DNA of 64,000 bases, taken from Paenibacillus glycanilyticus. Its GTDB lineage: Bacteria; Bacillota; Bacilli; Paenibacillales; Paenibacillaceae. The translations under genes and the position numbers were made by a program. The number at the start of each line of letters is the position of its first letter. Position 1 is the first letter of the stretch. The notes below the pieces were generated by a model. That model searched no databases and was not told where the DNA came from. It saw nothing but the letters and a program-made list of their open reading frames with translations. Of this stretch, positions 34,359 through 43,835 are shown piece after piece. The DNA lies in NCBI RefSeq assembly GCF_030161375.1, contig NZ_BSSQ01000019.1:186001-250000 (forward strand). Reading direction: 5' to 3'.

Positions 34359-35506
34359 CAGATGCCGTTATGGTCATGGCTAAACGAACGCCAATCGGCA
34401 AGATTGGAGGCGTGCTTAGCAGGTTTGAGCCTGAGTCATTGCTGGCTACGCTCATTCAGCACGTGATATCCGAAACGAAATTGCCGCCCGGCATGATCGA
34501 TGATGTCATCATCGGCAATGTTGTTGGTCCCGGAGGCAATCTGGCACGGGTAGCCGCCCTGGAAGCCGGGCTTCCCGTAACCGTCCCCGGCGTAACGGTC
34601 GACCGTCAATGCGGTTCGGGCCTAGAAGCCATTAACTTAGCTGCCAGGCTTATTCAGAGCGGTGCCGGTGAAATCTACCTGGCAGGGGGAGTCGAGAGCA
34701 CAAGCCGTGCGCCTTGGAAAATGCAAAAGCCCCATTCGATGACCGGAACCCCGCAGTTGTATACGCGTGCCCGCTTTACGCCAGATTCTTATGGCGATCC
34801 GGATATGGGTGTGGCCGCAGAGAATGTCGCCCATGCCTATACCATCACGCGAGAACAACAGGATTCGTATGCTCTTCATAGCCATCAGAAAGCGGTCCGG
34901 TCTCGCTTAACGGGACGATTCCAACAGGAAATCGTACCTATTCATGTCGATGGAAATGGGATCAGCGAGGATGAATGTCCCCGAACGGATACTAGCATGG
35001 AGAAACTGCAAAAGTTAAAGCCGGTATTTCTTCAAGACGGCACCGTCACCGCCGGCAATGCCTGTCCGATGAATGATGGAGCGGCCCTCGTTCTCCTTAT
35101 GTCGGGCGAGAAATGCAAGGAACTGAATTTGCAGCCCGTGTTGCGGTTTGTAGATTCGCGTGCAGCAGGCGTAGATCCGAATGTATTGGGGATTGGTCCC
35201 GTTCCGGCTGTCCGCAGCTTGTTAGAGCGTCATCAGCTGACGGTAGACGATCTGGATCTCGTAGAATTTAACGAAGCGTTTGCTTCACAGGTACTGGCTT
35301 CCATCCAAGAGCTAAAGATCCCGCTAGAGAAGGTTAATATTGGCGGAGGCGCAATTGCTCTAGGCCATCCCTACGGCGCATCCGGGGCGATTCTAGTTAC
35401 GCGATTATTTGCGGAGATGCAACGAAAACCTTATAAACGCGGAATCGCGACGCTTGGTATTGGCGGGGGAATGGGGCTGGCAACGTTGGTGGAGGCGGCC
35501 GAGTGA
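34355..35506 (+). CDS. Thiolase family protein lacking the second catalytic cysteine
   Basis: 383 residues from ATG 34355, overlapping the ligase stop. The nucleophile is Cys86 in DRQCGSGLEAI and the histidine is His338 in LGHPYGASG. Thiolases have a second cysteine 30 residues after this His, within a C-I-G-G-G motif; here that position is Gly368 (TLGIGGGMG), encoded by GGT. This cysteine normally abstracts the alpha proton of the second acetyl-CoA, so standard thiolase chemistry should be impaired. The rest of the protein is well conserved and the frame is intact. The family otherwise carries out Claisen condensation or thiolytic cleavage of acyl-CoAs. Confidence 0.85.
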   Translation: MTDAVMVMAKRTPIGKIGGVLSRFEPESLLATLIQHVISETKLPPGMIDDVIIGNVVGPGGNLARVAALEAGLPVTVPGVTVDRQCGSGLEAINLAARLIQSGAGEIYLAGGVESTSRAPWKMQKPHSMTGTPQLYTRARFTPDSYGDPDMGVAAENVAHAYTITREQQDSYALHSHQKAVRSRLTGRFQQEIVPIHVDGNGISEDECPRTDTSMEKLQKLKPVFLQDGTVTAGNACPMNDGAALVLLMSGEKCKELNLQPVLRFVDSRAAGVDPNVLGIGPVPAVRSLLERHQLTVDDLDLVEFNEAFASQVLASIQELKIPLEKVNIGGGAIALGHPYGASGAILVTRLFAEMQRKPYKRGIATLGIGGGMGLATLVEAAE

Positions 35507-35883
35507 TCCAAATTACTTTCACGTATCACCTTACGTTGGAGGCCGTAATCGCTTATTCGCAAAGCATCGAAGCTCCCTTACAGCAAATTCGTGACGCATG
35601 GATTGCTCCGGCTACGATGCCAATTACGTTTTGGAAGATAGCAGACGTCCCATGGCTTGACCCTAAGACAACCTACATTCACGGCAAACAATCTTTTGCC
35701 TATAACGCCCCCTTAACGGCAGGCTCACAGCTAGATTGCGTGTTGACGTTAACTAAAGTCGAAACAAAGTCCGGTCGAAGCGGAAACTTGGAGTTGCTTA
35801 CTCATACACTTACATGCACCTGCAAAGACAAACCGATCTTGACGGCAGAAACGGTATTAATCACGATAGGGGATCCTTCATGA
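35503..35883 (+). CDS. MaoC/FAS1-like hot-dog dehydratase subunit
   Basis: 126 residues beginning at GTG 35503, which overlaps the thiolase stop by four bases. The sequence has the features of the N-terminal MaoC (FAS1 dehydratase region) hot-dog domain: PITFWKIADVPW and HGKQSFAYNAPLTAGSQL. It lacks an obvious D-x4-H catalytic pair. Non-catalytic hot-dog subunits of this kind pair with a catalytic MaoC protein, as HadA/HadB do in mycobacteria. The next gene encodes such a MaoC protein. The start overlap with its neighbours argues for coupled translation. Confidence 0.75.
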   Translation: MIQITFTYHLTLEAVIAYSQSIEAPLQQIRDAWIAPATMPITFWKIADVPWLDPKTTYIHGKQSFAYNAPLTAGSQLDCVLTLTKVETKSGRSGNLELLTHTLTCTCKDKPILTAETVLITIGDPS

Positions 35884-36229
35884 AGCAAAAAATAACCTTG
35901 GATGCGATCCGGCATTATGGCGATGCAGCTCAAGATTCGGCTGCTATTCATTATGATGTTGAAGCGCCAAGTCAGCCGGTTTCAATCGTCCAATCGCACA
36001 CGGCATGTATATCATGGGGTTGGCCCATTCTATCTATTTAAGAGAAAATCCAACCCACTGGCTTGAGTCCACTAGGATGACCTTCCTTAACCCGCTTTTA
36101 TCGGAATCGGTTGCGTCCTTCGAATTTGAATCCTCGAATGAAGCGATTCACGTCAAGGTTGTAGGGGACGACGGTATGTTAATCGCTAGTGGATGCTTCA
36201 CCGCGAGAGGAGATTTGGACATTGAATAA
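35880..36229 (+). pseudogene. MaoC-like enoyl-CoA hydratase, frameshifted
   Basis: Reading from ATG 35880 gives a MaoC start with the catalytic Asp/His region HYGDAAQDSAAIHYD. After codon 29 (about 35966) the frame moves by one: the correct continuation, KSAGFNRPIAHGMYIMGLAH, lies in a different frame and runs to 36229. Adding one G to the GCGCC at 35964-35968 restores a complete protein of about 116 residues. All catalytic residues are encoded, so the defect is one missing base. It could be a real inactivating mutation or a sequence error. Without it, the encoded hydratase would pair with the preceding hot-dog subunit. Confidence 0.8.
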
Positions 36230-37061
36230 AACCGCATTAATTACAGGGTCTAGCAGAGGAATTGGACGAAGCATAGCTCTAGAGATGGCAAAAAGCGGCT
36301 ATCGGGTTGCTGTTAACGGAACGGTGCAATCCGGCATTGACCGAGTAGTTGAAGAAATTCAACAGAGCGGAGGAGAAGCTTCAGGCTTTTGCGCGAATGT
36401 CGCAAACCCCGTCCAAGTGACGGCGATGATTGACGCAATCGTGGGGACATATGGTTCGATTGATGTTCTGGTCCATAATGCGGGTCATTTGCAAGATCGC
36501 AAATGCATAAATATGACGGACGAAGAATGGAACTCCGTGATTGATGTCCATCTAAACGGAGCTTTCTATTGCATTCGCCGGGTATTGCCCTATATGGCTG
36601 GTCTAGGTGGCGATATCCTATTGGTTACTTCAACAGCCGGACTCAAGGGATCAGTCGGACAAGTGAACTATAGCGCTGCCAAAGCCGGAATATTGGGACT
36701 GGTATGGACTCTCGCAGATGAACTAAGACATCATCGTATTCGGGTAAACGCCATTGCACCCGCTGCGCTAACGGATATGACACGTCCAGTGATTGAGCAT
36801 CTCACTGAAAAATACGCCCGCCGTCAAGAACCTTTCCCTTCTTATTGGAAGATAGGAGACCCGGATCATGTGGCGAAATTCGTTGAACGCCTTCTGCAGC
36901 AATCGGATGAAGCGATGACAGGAGAACTATTTGGTATTAATGGCTCCACGGTGACGCGATGGCAAAGGCCGTCCATCGATTGGTCGCTGAATGATCCTGA
37001 AGCCTTTTTCAATAGCTGGAGAAGCAGCCAACGGGAAGACCAGGAGGGAAGCAGAGAATGA
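36222..37061 (+). CDS. SDR family oxidoreductase (FabG-like)
   Basis: 279 residues from TTG 36222, nine bases after AGAGGAG. The cofactor site is TGSSRGIGRS, with NAG and catalytic S-YSAAK (NYSAAKAGILGL). It resembles 3-oxoacyl-(ACP/CoA) reductases. In this operon it probably reduces the beta-keto group that a condensing enzyme makes, or oxidises a hydroxyacyl-CoA if the pathway runs in the other direction. It overlaps the MaoC gene end by eight bases and the next gene by four, so the whole operon is translationally coupled. Confidence 0.87.
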   Translation: MNKTALITGSSRGIGRSIALEMAKSGYRVAVNGTVQSGIDRVVEEIQQSGGEASGFCANVANPVQVTAMIDAIVGTYGSIDVLVHNAGHLQDRKCINMTDEEWNSVIDVHLNGAFYCIRRVLPYMAGLGGDILLVTSTAGLKGSVGQVNYSAAKAGILGLVWTLADELRHHRIRVNAIAPAALTDMTRPVIEHLTEKYARRQEPFPSYWKIGDPDHVAKFVERLLQQSDEAMTGELFGINGSTVTRWQRPSIDWSLNDPEAFFNSWRSSQREDQEGSRE

Positions 37062-38014
37062 ATTGGAACACTCGCGTGACCGAACTTCTGCAAATCCGTT
37101 ATCCGATTATTCAAGGCGGACTTGCCTATTTAGGTTATGCCGATCTTGCCGCAGCCGTATCCAATGCCGGCGGGTTAGGACAAATCACGGCGATGAGCCT
37201 TCCGGATGCCAATAGCCTCAAGCAGGAAATTCATCGCGCACGCGCCTTAACGGACCGGCCATTCGGCGTAAATTTGGCAATGGGGGTTCATGGCGAGGTT
37301 GGCACAGAACGACTGGAGATCATTGCCGAAGAGAACATCCCCGTTGTATCTGTTACAGGCGGCGATCCAACTGCGATTCTTAAACGATTGGAATCAACCA
37401 ACATCAAATCGTTGGTGCTCGTCTCCTCAAGAAGGCAAGCGCAAAAAGCGGAACAGCTTGGTGCATCCGCGGTTATTGTGGTCGGCAATGAAGGCGGGGG
37501 GCATCTTGGACGCGACGGTATAGGAAGCATGATTCAAGTACCCTCTATTGTTGATGCGGTTCGGATTCCCGTCATTGCCGCAGGCGGGATTGGAGATGGA
37601 CGCGGATGGATGGCAGCCCATGCTCTTGGGGCAGAAGGAATTCAGATGGGTACCCGGTTTATAGCTACGCAAGAATGCGTGGACGCATCCGATTCTTATA
37701 AATCCGCGTTGGTGCAACGATCTGAAGCAGACACAACGATCATTAAAGCATCCATCGGGTTTCCGGCAAGAGTCGTGCGCAATCCATTTGCCGAGAAAAT
37801 TCTTGAAACTGAACGCGCTACCCCCAATTATGAAGCACTGAGAAACCTGATAAGCGGAGAGGTTAACAAACGCTGGATTTATGAAGGTCTGGAACAAGAA
37901 GGATTCGGCTGGGCAGGTCAAGTCATTGGCCTCATTCACGATATCCCTACGGTGTCTGAGCTAATGAATAGAATGATAGCAGAGGCTGAAAAAATTAGGG
38001 GAACATGGAAGTAA
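37058..38014 (+). CDS. FMN-dependent nitronate monooxygenase / FabK-like enoyl reductase family protein
   Basis: 318 residues. RYPIIQGGLAYLG opens the TIM barrel and binds FMN phosphate with AAGGIGDGRG; GNEGGGHLGR (about residue 147) holds the His found in both FabK and nitronate monooxygenases. AARV-type GFPARVVRNPF follows. FabK reduces enoyl-ACP with NADH and FMN; nitronate monooxygenases oxidise nitroalkane anions. Sequence alone does not settle which. In this operon a FabK-type enoyl-CoA reductase would complete a condensation-reduction-dehydration-reduction cycle. It is the last gene and is followed by a terminator. Confidence 0.82.
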   Translation: MNWNTRVTELLQIRYPIIQGGLAYLGYADLAAAVSNAGGLGQITAMSLPDANSLKQEIHRARALTDRPFGVNLAMGVHGEVGTERLEIIAEENIPVVSVTGGDPTAILKRLESTNIKSLVLVSSRRQAQKAEQLGASAVIVVGNEGGGHLGRDGIGSMIQVPSIVDAVRIPVIAAGGIGDGRGWMAAHALGAEGIQMGTRFIATQECVDASDSYKSALVQRSEADTTIIKASIGFPARVVRNPFAEKILETERATPNYEALRNLISGEVNKRWIYEGLEQEGFGWAGQVIGLIHDIPTVSELMNRMIAEAEKIRGTWK

Positions 38015-38020
38015 TCAAAG

Positions 38021-38055
38021 AGAAACGCTGCCAAATGACTTGGCAGCGTTTCTTT
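38021..38055. terminator. Bidirectional terminator between acyl-CoA and sugar ABC operons
   Basis: A perfect 13-bp stem (38021-38033 with 38041-38053), sharing AACGCTGCC/GGCAGCGTT with two other terminators, then TTTCTTT. It serves convergent operons. Confidence 0.85.
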
Positions 38056-38066
38056 GGTTAAATGAA

Positions 38067-38891
38067 TCAGCTCTTGATCGCGCCAGCCGCAATGTCGGAA
38101 ATAAACTGCTTGCTGACGAACAGGAACAAGACGATGAGCGGAATAACCGCGAGCAGCGTTCCCGCTACGATCATGGCATAATCGGTGACATAAATACCGT
38201 TCAGGGAGGATAGCGCCACCTGAAGCGTAAACTTTTTTTCGTCATTCAAGATGATCAGCGGCCAGAGATAATCGTTCCAGGAACCGATGAAAGTAAAGGC
38301 TCCCAGGAAGGATAGCGCCGGGCGAAGGATAGGGAGGGATACGTTCCAGTAGAGCCGGAAGAAACCGCAACCATCGATCCGTCCGGCATCGAGCAATTCG
38401 GATGGAACGGATTCCTGCGCGTATTGGCGGATCCAGAAGATGCCGAATGCATTGGCCATGCCGGGAATAATCAATGCTTTGAAAGAACCTACCCATCCGA
38501 ACTTCGCCATAATGACGAAGGAAGGCACCAGCGAGAGCTGCGACGGAGCCATCATTGTGGCGAGCAACAGGACAAAGAGCCACTTTTTGCCCGGAAAGTT
38601 GAATTTAGCGAAAGTAAACCCCGCCAGTGAATCAAAAAACAACACTAGTACGGTGCTGCAGGTAGCCACAAACAGCGAATTGAGAAATGCGCCGACGAAA
38701 TCCACGCTATCGAATACCCGCGTCAAATTGTCTATCAGATGCGTCCCGAACCAAAACTTGGGCGGGAAGCTGTAAATCTCCGCTGTCGTACGCGTGGCCA
38801 TGACGGCCAGCCAGTAAAAAGGAAAGATAGAAACAATTAGTCCGATAAAAAGCCCGACATAGAGCAGAAGAGCAGATTTCCTCTTAACCAT
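38067..38891 (-). CDS. Carbohydrate ABC transporter permease (MalG-like)
   Basis: 274 residues. ATG at 38891 (minus strand) has GAGGTGAT a few bases upstream; the GTG at 38900 overlaps it. Six membrane segments and the coupling loop EAA-like motif (PSELLDAGRIDGCGFFRLYWNVSLPILRPAL) place it in the MalG subgroup. It forms the channel with the second permease encoded next to it, importing an oligosaccharide. No ATPase gene is in this operon; such operons normally use a shared ATPase such as MsmX. Confidence 0.9.
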   Translation of the reverse strand: MVKRKSALLLYVGLFIGLIVSIFPFYWLAVMATRTTAEIYSFPPKFWFGTHLIDNLTRVFDSVDFVGAFLNSLFVATCSTVLVLFFDSLAGFTFAKFNFPGKKWLFVLLLATMMAPSQLSLVPSFVIMAKFGWVGSFKALIIPGMANAFGIFWIRQYAQESVPSELLDAGRIDGCGFFRLYWNVSLPILRPALSFLGAFTFIGSWNDYLWPLIILNDEKKFTLQVALSSLNGIYVTDYAMIVAGTLLAVIPLIVLFLFVSKQFISDIAAGAIKS

Positions 38892-38905
38892 GCGTATCAC
38901 CTCGT

Positions 38906-39868
38906 TTATTCATCTTTGGCACCGCCGCCCTGAACTACCCGCCAGTTAATAAGGGAGATTAGAGCAATCAATATAAACATGCCCCAGCCAACGGCAGAAC
39001 CGTAGCCGAAGTAATTGTTCACGAATGCCTCCCGGTACAGGTAGAGAACGATGGTCAAGCCTCCGCCGCTAACGCCGCCGTCGTTGCCGACGAGCACCTG
39101 CGGTTCGGTGAAGATTTGCATGCCTCCGATGGTCGAAGTAATGACGGTAAAGAGAATGATCGGCCGCAAATTCGGGATCGTAATGCGGAAGAACGACTGG
39201 ATGCCGGTCGCTCCGTCTATTTTGGCAGCCTCATAGAGAACGGTAGGAATGCTCTGAAGACCTGCTAAATAGATGATGGCATTGTACCCAACCCAGCGCC
39301 AAATCACCATGATGGATACCGCGAGCTGGATGCCCCAGGTTTTGTTCAGCCATTCCACCGGGTCTGCTCCGAACTGGGACAGGATGTAGTTCAGCAGCCC
39401 GTAATTGTTGGAGAATACGGTGCTGAACACAATGGCTACCGCAACGAGCGAAGTGACGTTGGGCAAGAAGTAACCGATTCGGAAGAAGGTGCGGAAGCGC
39501 ACGAACGACGCATTCAGCAGAAACGCAATAATAAGAGCAAAGAACAACATTGGGATGGTCGAGTAAATCCAGATTAGAAGCGTATTGCCTACCGCTTTCC
39601 AGAATTCGGGATCGGTGACCATAAATTGATAATTATTAACGCCATTAAAAGTCATGACGCCGATACCGTCCCATTTCTGGAAGGACAGATACATCGAGAA
39701 CAGAATCGGGAATAAGCCAAAGACGGCAAACAAGATATAGAAAGGAGAAATGGCCAAGTATTGCTTTCGGTGCTTCCATATTTCAGTTGCCAATCCACGC
39801 TTGCGCTCCGGGACCTGCAAGGAGCTGCCGGGATCGAATTGAGTACGTTGCTGTAACGGTTGACTCAT
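38906..39868 (-). CDS. Carbohydrate ABC transporter permease (MalF-like)
   Basis: 320 residues with six membrane segments and a cytoplasmic N-terminal tail (about 30 residues). The coupling loop is YEAAKIDGATGIQSFFRITIPNLRPI. This is the MalF/UgpA-type partner of the MalG-like permease downstream, from which it is separated by five to fifteen bases. GGAGGT lies before its ATG at 39868. Substrate probably a plant-derived or cell-wall oligosaccharide, inferred only from the family. Confidence 0.9.
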   Translation of the reverse strand: MSQPLQQRTQFDPGSSLQVPERKRGLATEIWKHRKQYLAISPFYILFAVFGLFPILFSMYLSFQKWDGIGVMTFNGVNNYQFMVTDPEFWKAVGNTLLIWIYSTIPMLFFALIIAFLLNASFVRFRTFFRIGYFLPNVTSLVAVAIVFSTVFSNNYGLLNYILSQFGADPVEWLNKTWGIQLAVSIMVIWRWVGYNAIIYLAGLQSIPTVLYEAAKIDGATGIQSFFRITIPNLRPIILFTVITSTIGGMQIFTEPQVLVGNDGGVSGGGLTIVLYLYREAFVNNYFGYGSAVGWGMFILIALISLINWRVVQGGGAKDE

Positions 39869-39897
39869 AAGATTCTACCTCCATTGCCGGGATGGTA

Positions 39898-41157
39898 TTA
39901 ACGCAGCAGCTCCTTCTTCACTCTGGCTAACGCATCTTTCCAAGCCTTATCGGGGTTCTTGCCTTCCAGGGCAACCGATGACAGCTCGCGGTTCACTATT
40001 CCGTTCAAATTGGAATATTTCGTTCCGAAATAAGAAGGCTTCACGTTGCGCGCGGACTCGGTAAAGATCTCGCCGGTTGCTTGTCCGCCGAAAAACTCTT
40101 CTTTGTTCTTCATGGCATCTGAATCAAGAGCCTTTGTTGCGGAAGGGAACAGATTAAGGGTCTTGAAGCTAGTCTCTTGGTTATCTGGATTCAAGAGCCA
40201 CTTCATCACCTCGAAAGATTCCTTCGGATATTTGCTTGTTTTCATAATGGCAAGGAAAGATCCGCCGTTATTGCCGTCTCCGCCAGGCGCTCTGGCAACA
40301 CGCCATTTGCCCGTCGTATCAGGAGCGGCATCCATCAAAATTTGTTTACTCCATACGGCGCCAACAAACGATGCGATCTTGCCGTTGTTCATCGCCGCAT
40401 TCCACTCTGTAGAGAACGTGCCCGCATTTGCCAGAAGGTTCATTTGCGATGCTTTTACCGCGAGGTCCCAAGCTTTCTTCATAGAAGAGGAAGGATCTTC
40501 GCCAATGAAATTCTCGTTCTTATCAAAATAAACTTTATCCGACTGCGAATTGATCTGGTTATATACCTGTCCGATATTGTCAAGCAGCTTCACTTTGCCG
40601 CCTAACGCCTTTTGAAGTTTCTCGCCCGCGGCAAAGTAATCTTCCCAAGTGCCCATCATCCGATGAACTTCTTCGGGATCGGTAGGCAGTCCGGCTTGCT
40701 TAAACAAGTCCGCCCGGTAAAAGAGAGCTGTCGGCCCCGTATCGATCGGCATCGCGATCATTTCGCCTTTAGGCGTGACCCCAAGCTGCCATTTCCAGTC
40801 CAAGTAATCCTTCTCGATGTCCTTCGCTCCGAGATCGTACAAGTTGTAGAATCGGTCGGCGCTAGGGAACAGCTCAGTGACCCAATCGTTAAAAGCTACG
40901 ATATCCGGGCCGCCGCCGCCTGCAGCAAGCGTCGTCTTGAGCTTGGATTTGAAGTCGCCCCCGATCTTTTGGGCGTTGATTCGAATGCCCGGAAATTGCT
41001 TCTGGACCTCGTTAATCAAGTTATCGTCCAGACTCCGGTTCCAGTACCAAAGGGTAAGCGTTTTCACTTTGCTGTTGGATGAAGACCCGCTAGAACATCC
41101 GGTAACCATGAAAACTAGAAGCAATAGACACATCGACAATGCTCGGTATTTTGTCAT
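39898..41157 (-). CDS. Extracellular sugar-binding lipoprotein of ABC importer
   Basis: 419 residues from the ATG at 41157, which has GGGAGG about nine bases upstream; an earlier in-frame start at 41199 adds residues before the signal peptide. The signal peptide ends in the lipobox VTGC. The mature protein has the LTLWYWNR strand, YNLYDLG and the DNQETSFK region of group 1 solute-binding proteins (MalE-like). It captures sugar outside the cell and feeds the two permeases encoded downstream. No regulator or glycosidase lies next to it. Confidence 0.9.
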   Translation of the reverse strand: MTKYRALSMCLLLLVFMVTGCSSGSSSNSKVKTLTLWYWNRSLDDNLINEVQKQFPGIRINAQKIGGDFKSKLKTTLAAGGGGPDIVAFNDWVTELFPSADRFYNLYDLGAKDIEKDYLDWKWQLGVTPKGEMIAMPIDTGPTALFYRADLFKQAGLPTDPEEVHRMMGTWEDYFAAGEKLQKALGGKVKLLDNIGQVYNQINSQSDKVYFDKNENFIGEDPSSSMKKAWDLAVKASQMNLLANAGTFSTEWNAAMNNGKIASFVGAVWSKQILMDAAPDTTGKWRVARAPGGDGNNGGSFLAIMKTSKYPKESFEVMKWLLNPDNQETSFKTLNLFPSATKALDSDAMKNKEEFFGGQATGEIFTESARNVKPSYFGTKYSNLNGIVNRELSSVALEGKNPDKAWKDALARVKKELLR

Positions 41158-41309
41158 CGTTTTCGGCCTCCCATCACGGTATTTTGGTACTGCAGCCAAT
41201 CACCACCTCATGAAAACCTTGAAATGCGTTTGTCATAGGGAACATTATAGACGCATCAAATTCATTTTGGAACTCGCTCCCAGCAAAACGAGACGATGGT
41301 AGGACATCG

Positions 41310-41336
41310 CCCAGACCCGATTATTTGACGTCTGGG
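41310..41336. promoter_or_regulatory. Inverted repeat in the divergent intergenic region
   Basis: CCCAGAC at 41310-41316 and GTCTGGG at 41330-41336 with 13 bases between. It lies between the sugar-importer and glutamine-type importer operons. It may be an operator for either; there is no T-run. Confidence 0.35.
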
Positions 41337-41453
41337 ATTATGGTCTTAAAGGTGGATGTTGGGTTAGTTTTAATCAAAAATTGTAGAAAAAAATATCGGA
41401 TTGGTTAGGATCCCGTAGGTTTTCGTTATAGTTGTCTAATACGGAAAGGGGGG

Positions 41454-42188
<735 letters not shown>

Positions 42189-42228
42189 TGGCATTAATTA
42201 TTCGATGTTTGAAAGGGGTTAAGAGGCA

Positions 42229-43077
42229 ATGAAGAAAAAGAGTTGGATGACGGTAGGCATCGCAATGGCTTTCCTTGCTACCGCGCTATTGAGCGGATGC
42301 GGCAATAATGGGGCAGGGGACGGCAATACCGCTAACGGGGATTCGAATTCCGAAGCGTCCTCAGCGCTTGGCGAAATAAAGAGCCGAGGCAAACTTGTTG
42401 TTGGCGTCAAATACGACACGAAGCTGTTTGGCCTGAAGGATCCTGCAAGCGGCAACGTTGAAGGCTTCGACGTAGATATCGCCAAGGCATTGGCCAAGGA
42501 GATCCTCGGTGACGAGACCAAAATCGAACTGAAGGAAGTTACTTCCAAGACGCGCATCCCGATGCTCAACAACAACGATATCGATATGATTATCGCTACG
42601 ATGACGATTACGGAAGACCGCAAGAAAGAAGTCGATTTCTCCGACGTGTACTTCAAGGCCGGCCAGTCCCTTCTGGTGAAGAAAGGAAGTCCAATCAAGA
42701 GCATTGACGACATCAAAAAAGGTACAAAAGTATTAGCCGTAAAAGGTTCGACATCCGTCGACAACATCAAAGCAAAGGTACCGGACGCGACGATCCTGGA
42801 GTTCGACAACTACCAGGATGCGTTCAGCGCGCTCAAGGCCGGTCAAGGGGATACGCTGACGACCGACAACGCGATTTTGTACGGCATGGCCGTCCAGGAT
42901 CCCGGCTATGAGGTGGTCGGGGAGCCGTTCACTGACGAGCCGTACGGCATCGCGATCAAGAAAGGCGAGACGGATCTGGTGAACAGCGTGAACGAAGGAC
43001 TGAAGAAGCTGCATGACAGCGGGGAGTACGACAAGATCTATGAGAAATGGATCGGCAAGTCCCCGTCCGGTGAATAG
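42229..43077 (+). CDS. glnH: Amino acid-binding lipoprotein (GlnH-like)
   Basis: 282 residues with a lipobox LLSGC near residue 22 and a short linker rich in N, G and S. The fold is the class 3 solute-binding protein: LVVGVKYDTKLFGL, EGFDVDIAKALAKE, and the later TDNAILYG, with R in the middle region for the ligand carboxylate. It binds an amino acid, probably glutamine or a related one, outside the membrane. A strong hairpin after it separates it from the permeases. The SBP is normally needed in excess over the permeases. Confidence 0.9.
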   Translation: MKKKSWMTVGIAMAFLATALLSGCGNNGAGDGNTANGDSNSEASSALGEIKSRGKLVVGVKYDTKLFGLKDPASGNVEGFDVDIAKALAKEILGDETKIELKEVTSKTRIPMLNNNDIDMIIATMTITEDRKKEVDFSDVYFKAGQSLLVKKGSPIKSIDDIKKGTKVLAVKGSTSVDNIKAKVPDATILEFDNYQDAFSALKAGQGDTLTTDNAILYGMAVQDPGYEVVGEPFTDEPYGIAIKKGETDLVNSVNEGLKKLHDSGEYDKIYEKWIGKSPSGE

Positions 43078-43094
43078 AAGTCTGCAAGGACCGG

Positions 43095-43119
43095 GATGGG
43101 TGGCGCTAAGCCACCCATC
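43095..43119 (+). other. Operon-internal stabilising hairpin
   Basis: A perfect 10-bp GC-rich stem (43095-43104 with 43110-43119, loop GCTAA) lies between the binding protein and permease genes. It has no T-run. It probably limits decay or read-through so that more binding protein than permease is made. Confidence 0.65.
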
Positions 43120-43151
43120 TTCTGCATATCTGGAATAACGGAGGGGATTAC

Positions 43152-43805
43152 ATGCCTGACCTATCGATATTTACGGATCATTTCGGAATTTATATGAAAG
43201 GGTTTGGCAACACGATCTGGGCGAGTATCTTGGCGCTAGTCGGCAGCTTCGCTCTTGGGACTATCATTGCCGTATTCCGCATTTCATCGGTCAAGCCACT
43301 CAGGTGGATCGGGACAGCTTACGTCGAGTTTGTGCGGAATATCCCGCTGCTCTTGGTCGTGTTTGTCTTTTATTATGGCTTGCCTTCGCTTGGCGTCACG
43401 TTAAGCGGCTTCATCTGCGGCACGGCCGGGCTTATGGTCTATACCGCCGCATTTGTTGCCGAAGCGATCCGGGCGGGGATTATGAGCATCCCATCGGGAC
43501 AGACGGAGGCAGCCAGAGCATCGGGATTAACGTACATGCTGACGATGCGGCATGTCGTGCTTCCGCAAGCGATTAAAATCGTCATTCCGCCGCTTAGCAA
43601 CCAATTCATTAACCTCGTTAAAAATTCGTCGATTCTTGGCGTTTTCGCCGGATTTGACCTCATGTATTATGGCGATCAGGTGGCAAGCAAGACCTACGCA
43701 ACGTTCGACACCTATATTTTCGTCGCGGTTTTGTATCTCGTATTGACCCTTCCTTTAAGCTTCGCGGCGCTGCAGCTAGAACGAAAGCTGGCTAAGAACG
43801 AATAA
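43152..43805 (+). CDS. glnM: Amino acid ABC transporter permease (GlnM-like)
   Basis: 217 residues with about five membrane segments and the HisM/GlnP motif YVEFVRNIPLLLVVFVFYYG; the EAA loop is TEAARASGLTYMLTMRHVVLPQA. It forms a channel with the next permease for amino acid import. ATG 43152 follows GGAGGGG. The B. subtilis order gives the name glnM. Confidence 0.9.
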   Translation: MPDLSIFTDHFGIYMKGFGNTIWASILALVGSFALGTIIAVFRISSVKPLRWIGTAYVEFVRNIPLLLVVFVFYYGLPSLGVTLSGFICGTAGLMVYTAAFVAEAIRAGIMSIPSGQTEAARASGLTYMLTMRHVVLPQAIKIVIPPLSNQFINLVKNSSILGVFAGFDLMYYGDQVASKTYATFDTYIFVAVLYLVLTLPLSFAALQLERKLAKNE

Positions 43806-43835
43806 AAAAGTCTGAACGATTAGGAGGATTGGCGG

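Noticed and set aside
41310..41336. Terminator in the divergent region
   Set aside because: The 7-bp stem has no T-run and the flanking genes are divergent, so it is at most an operator.
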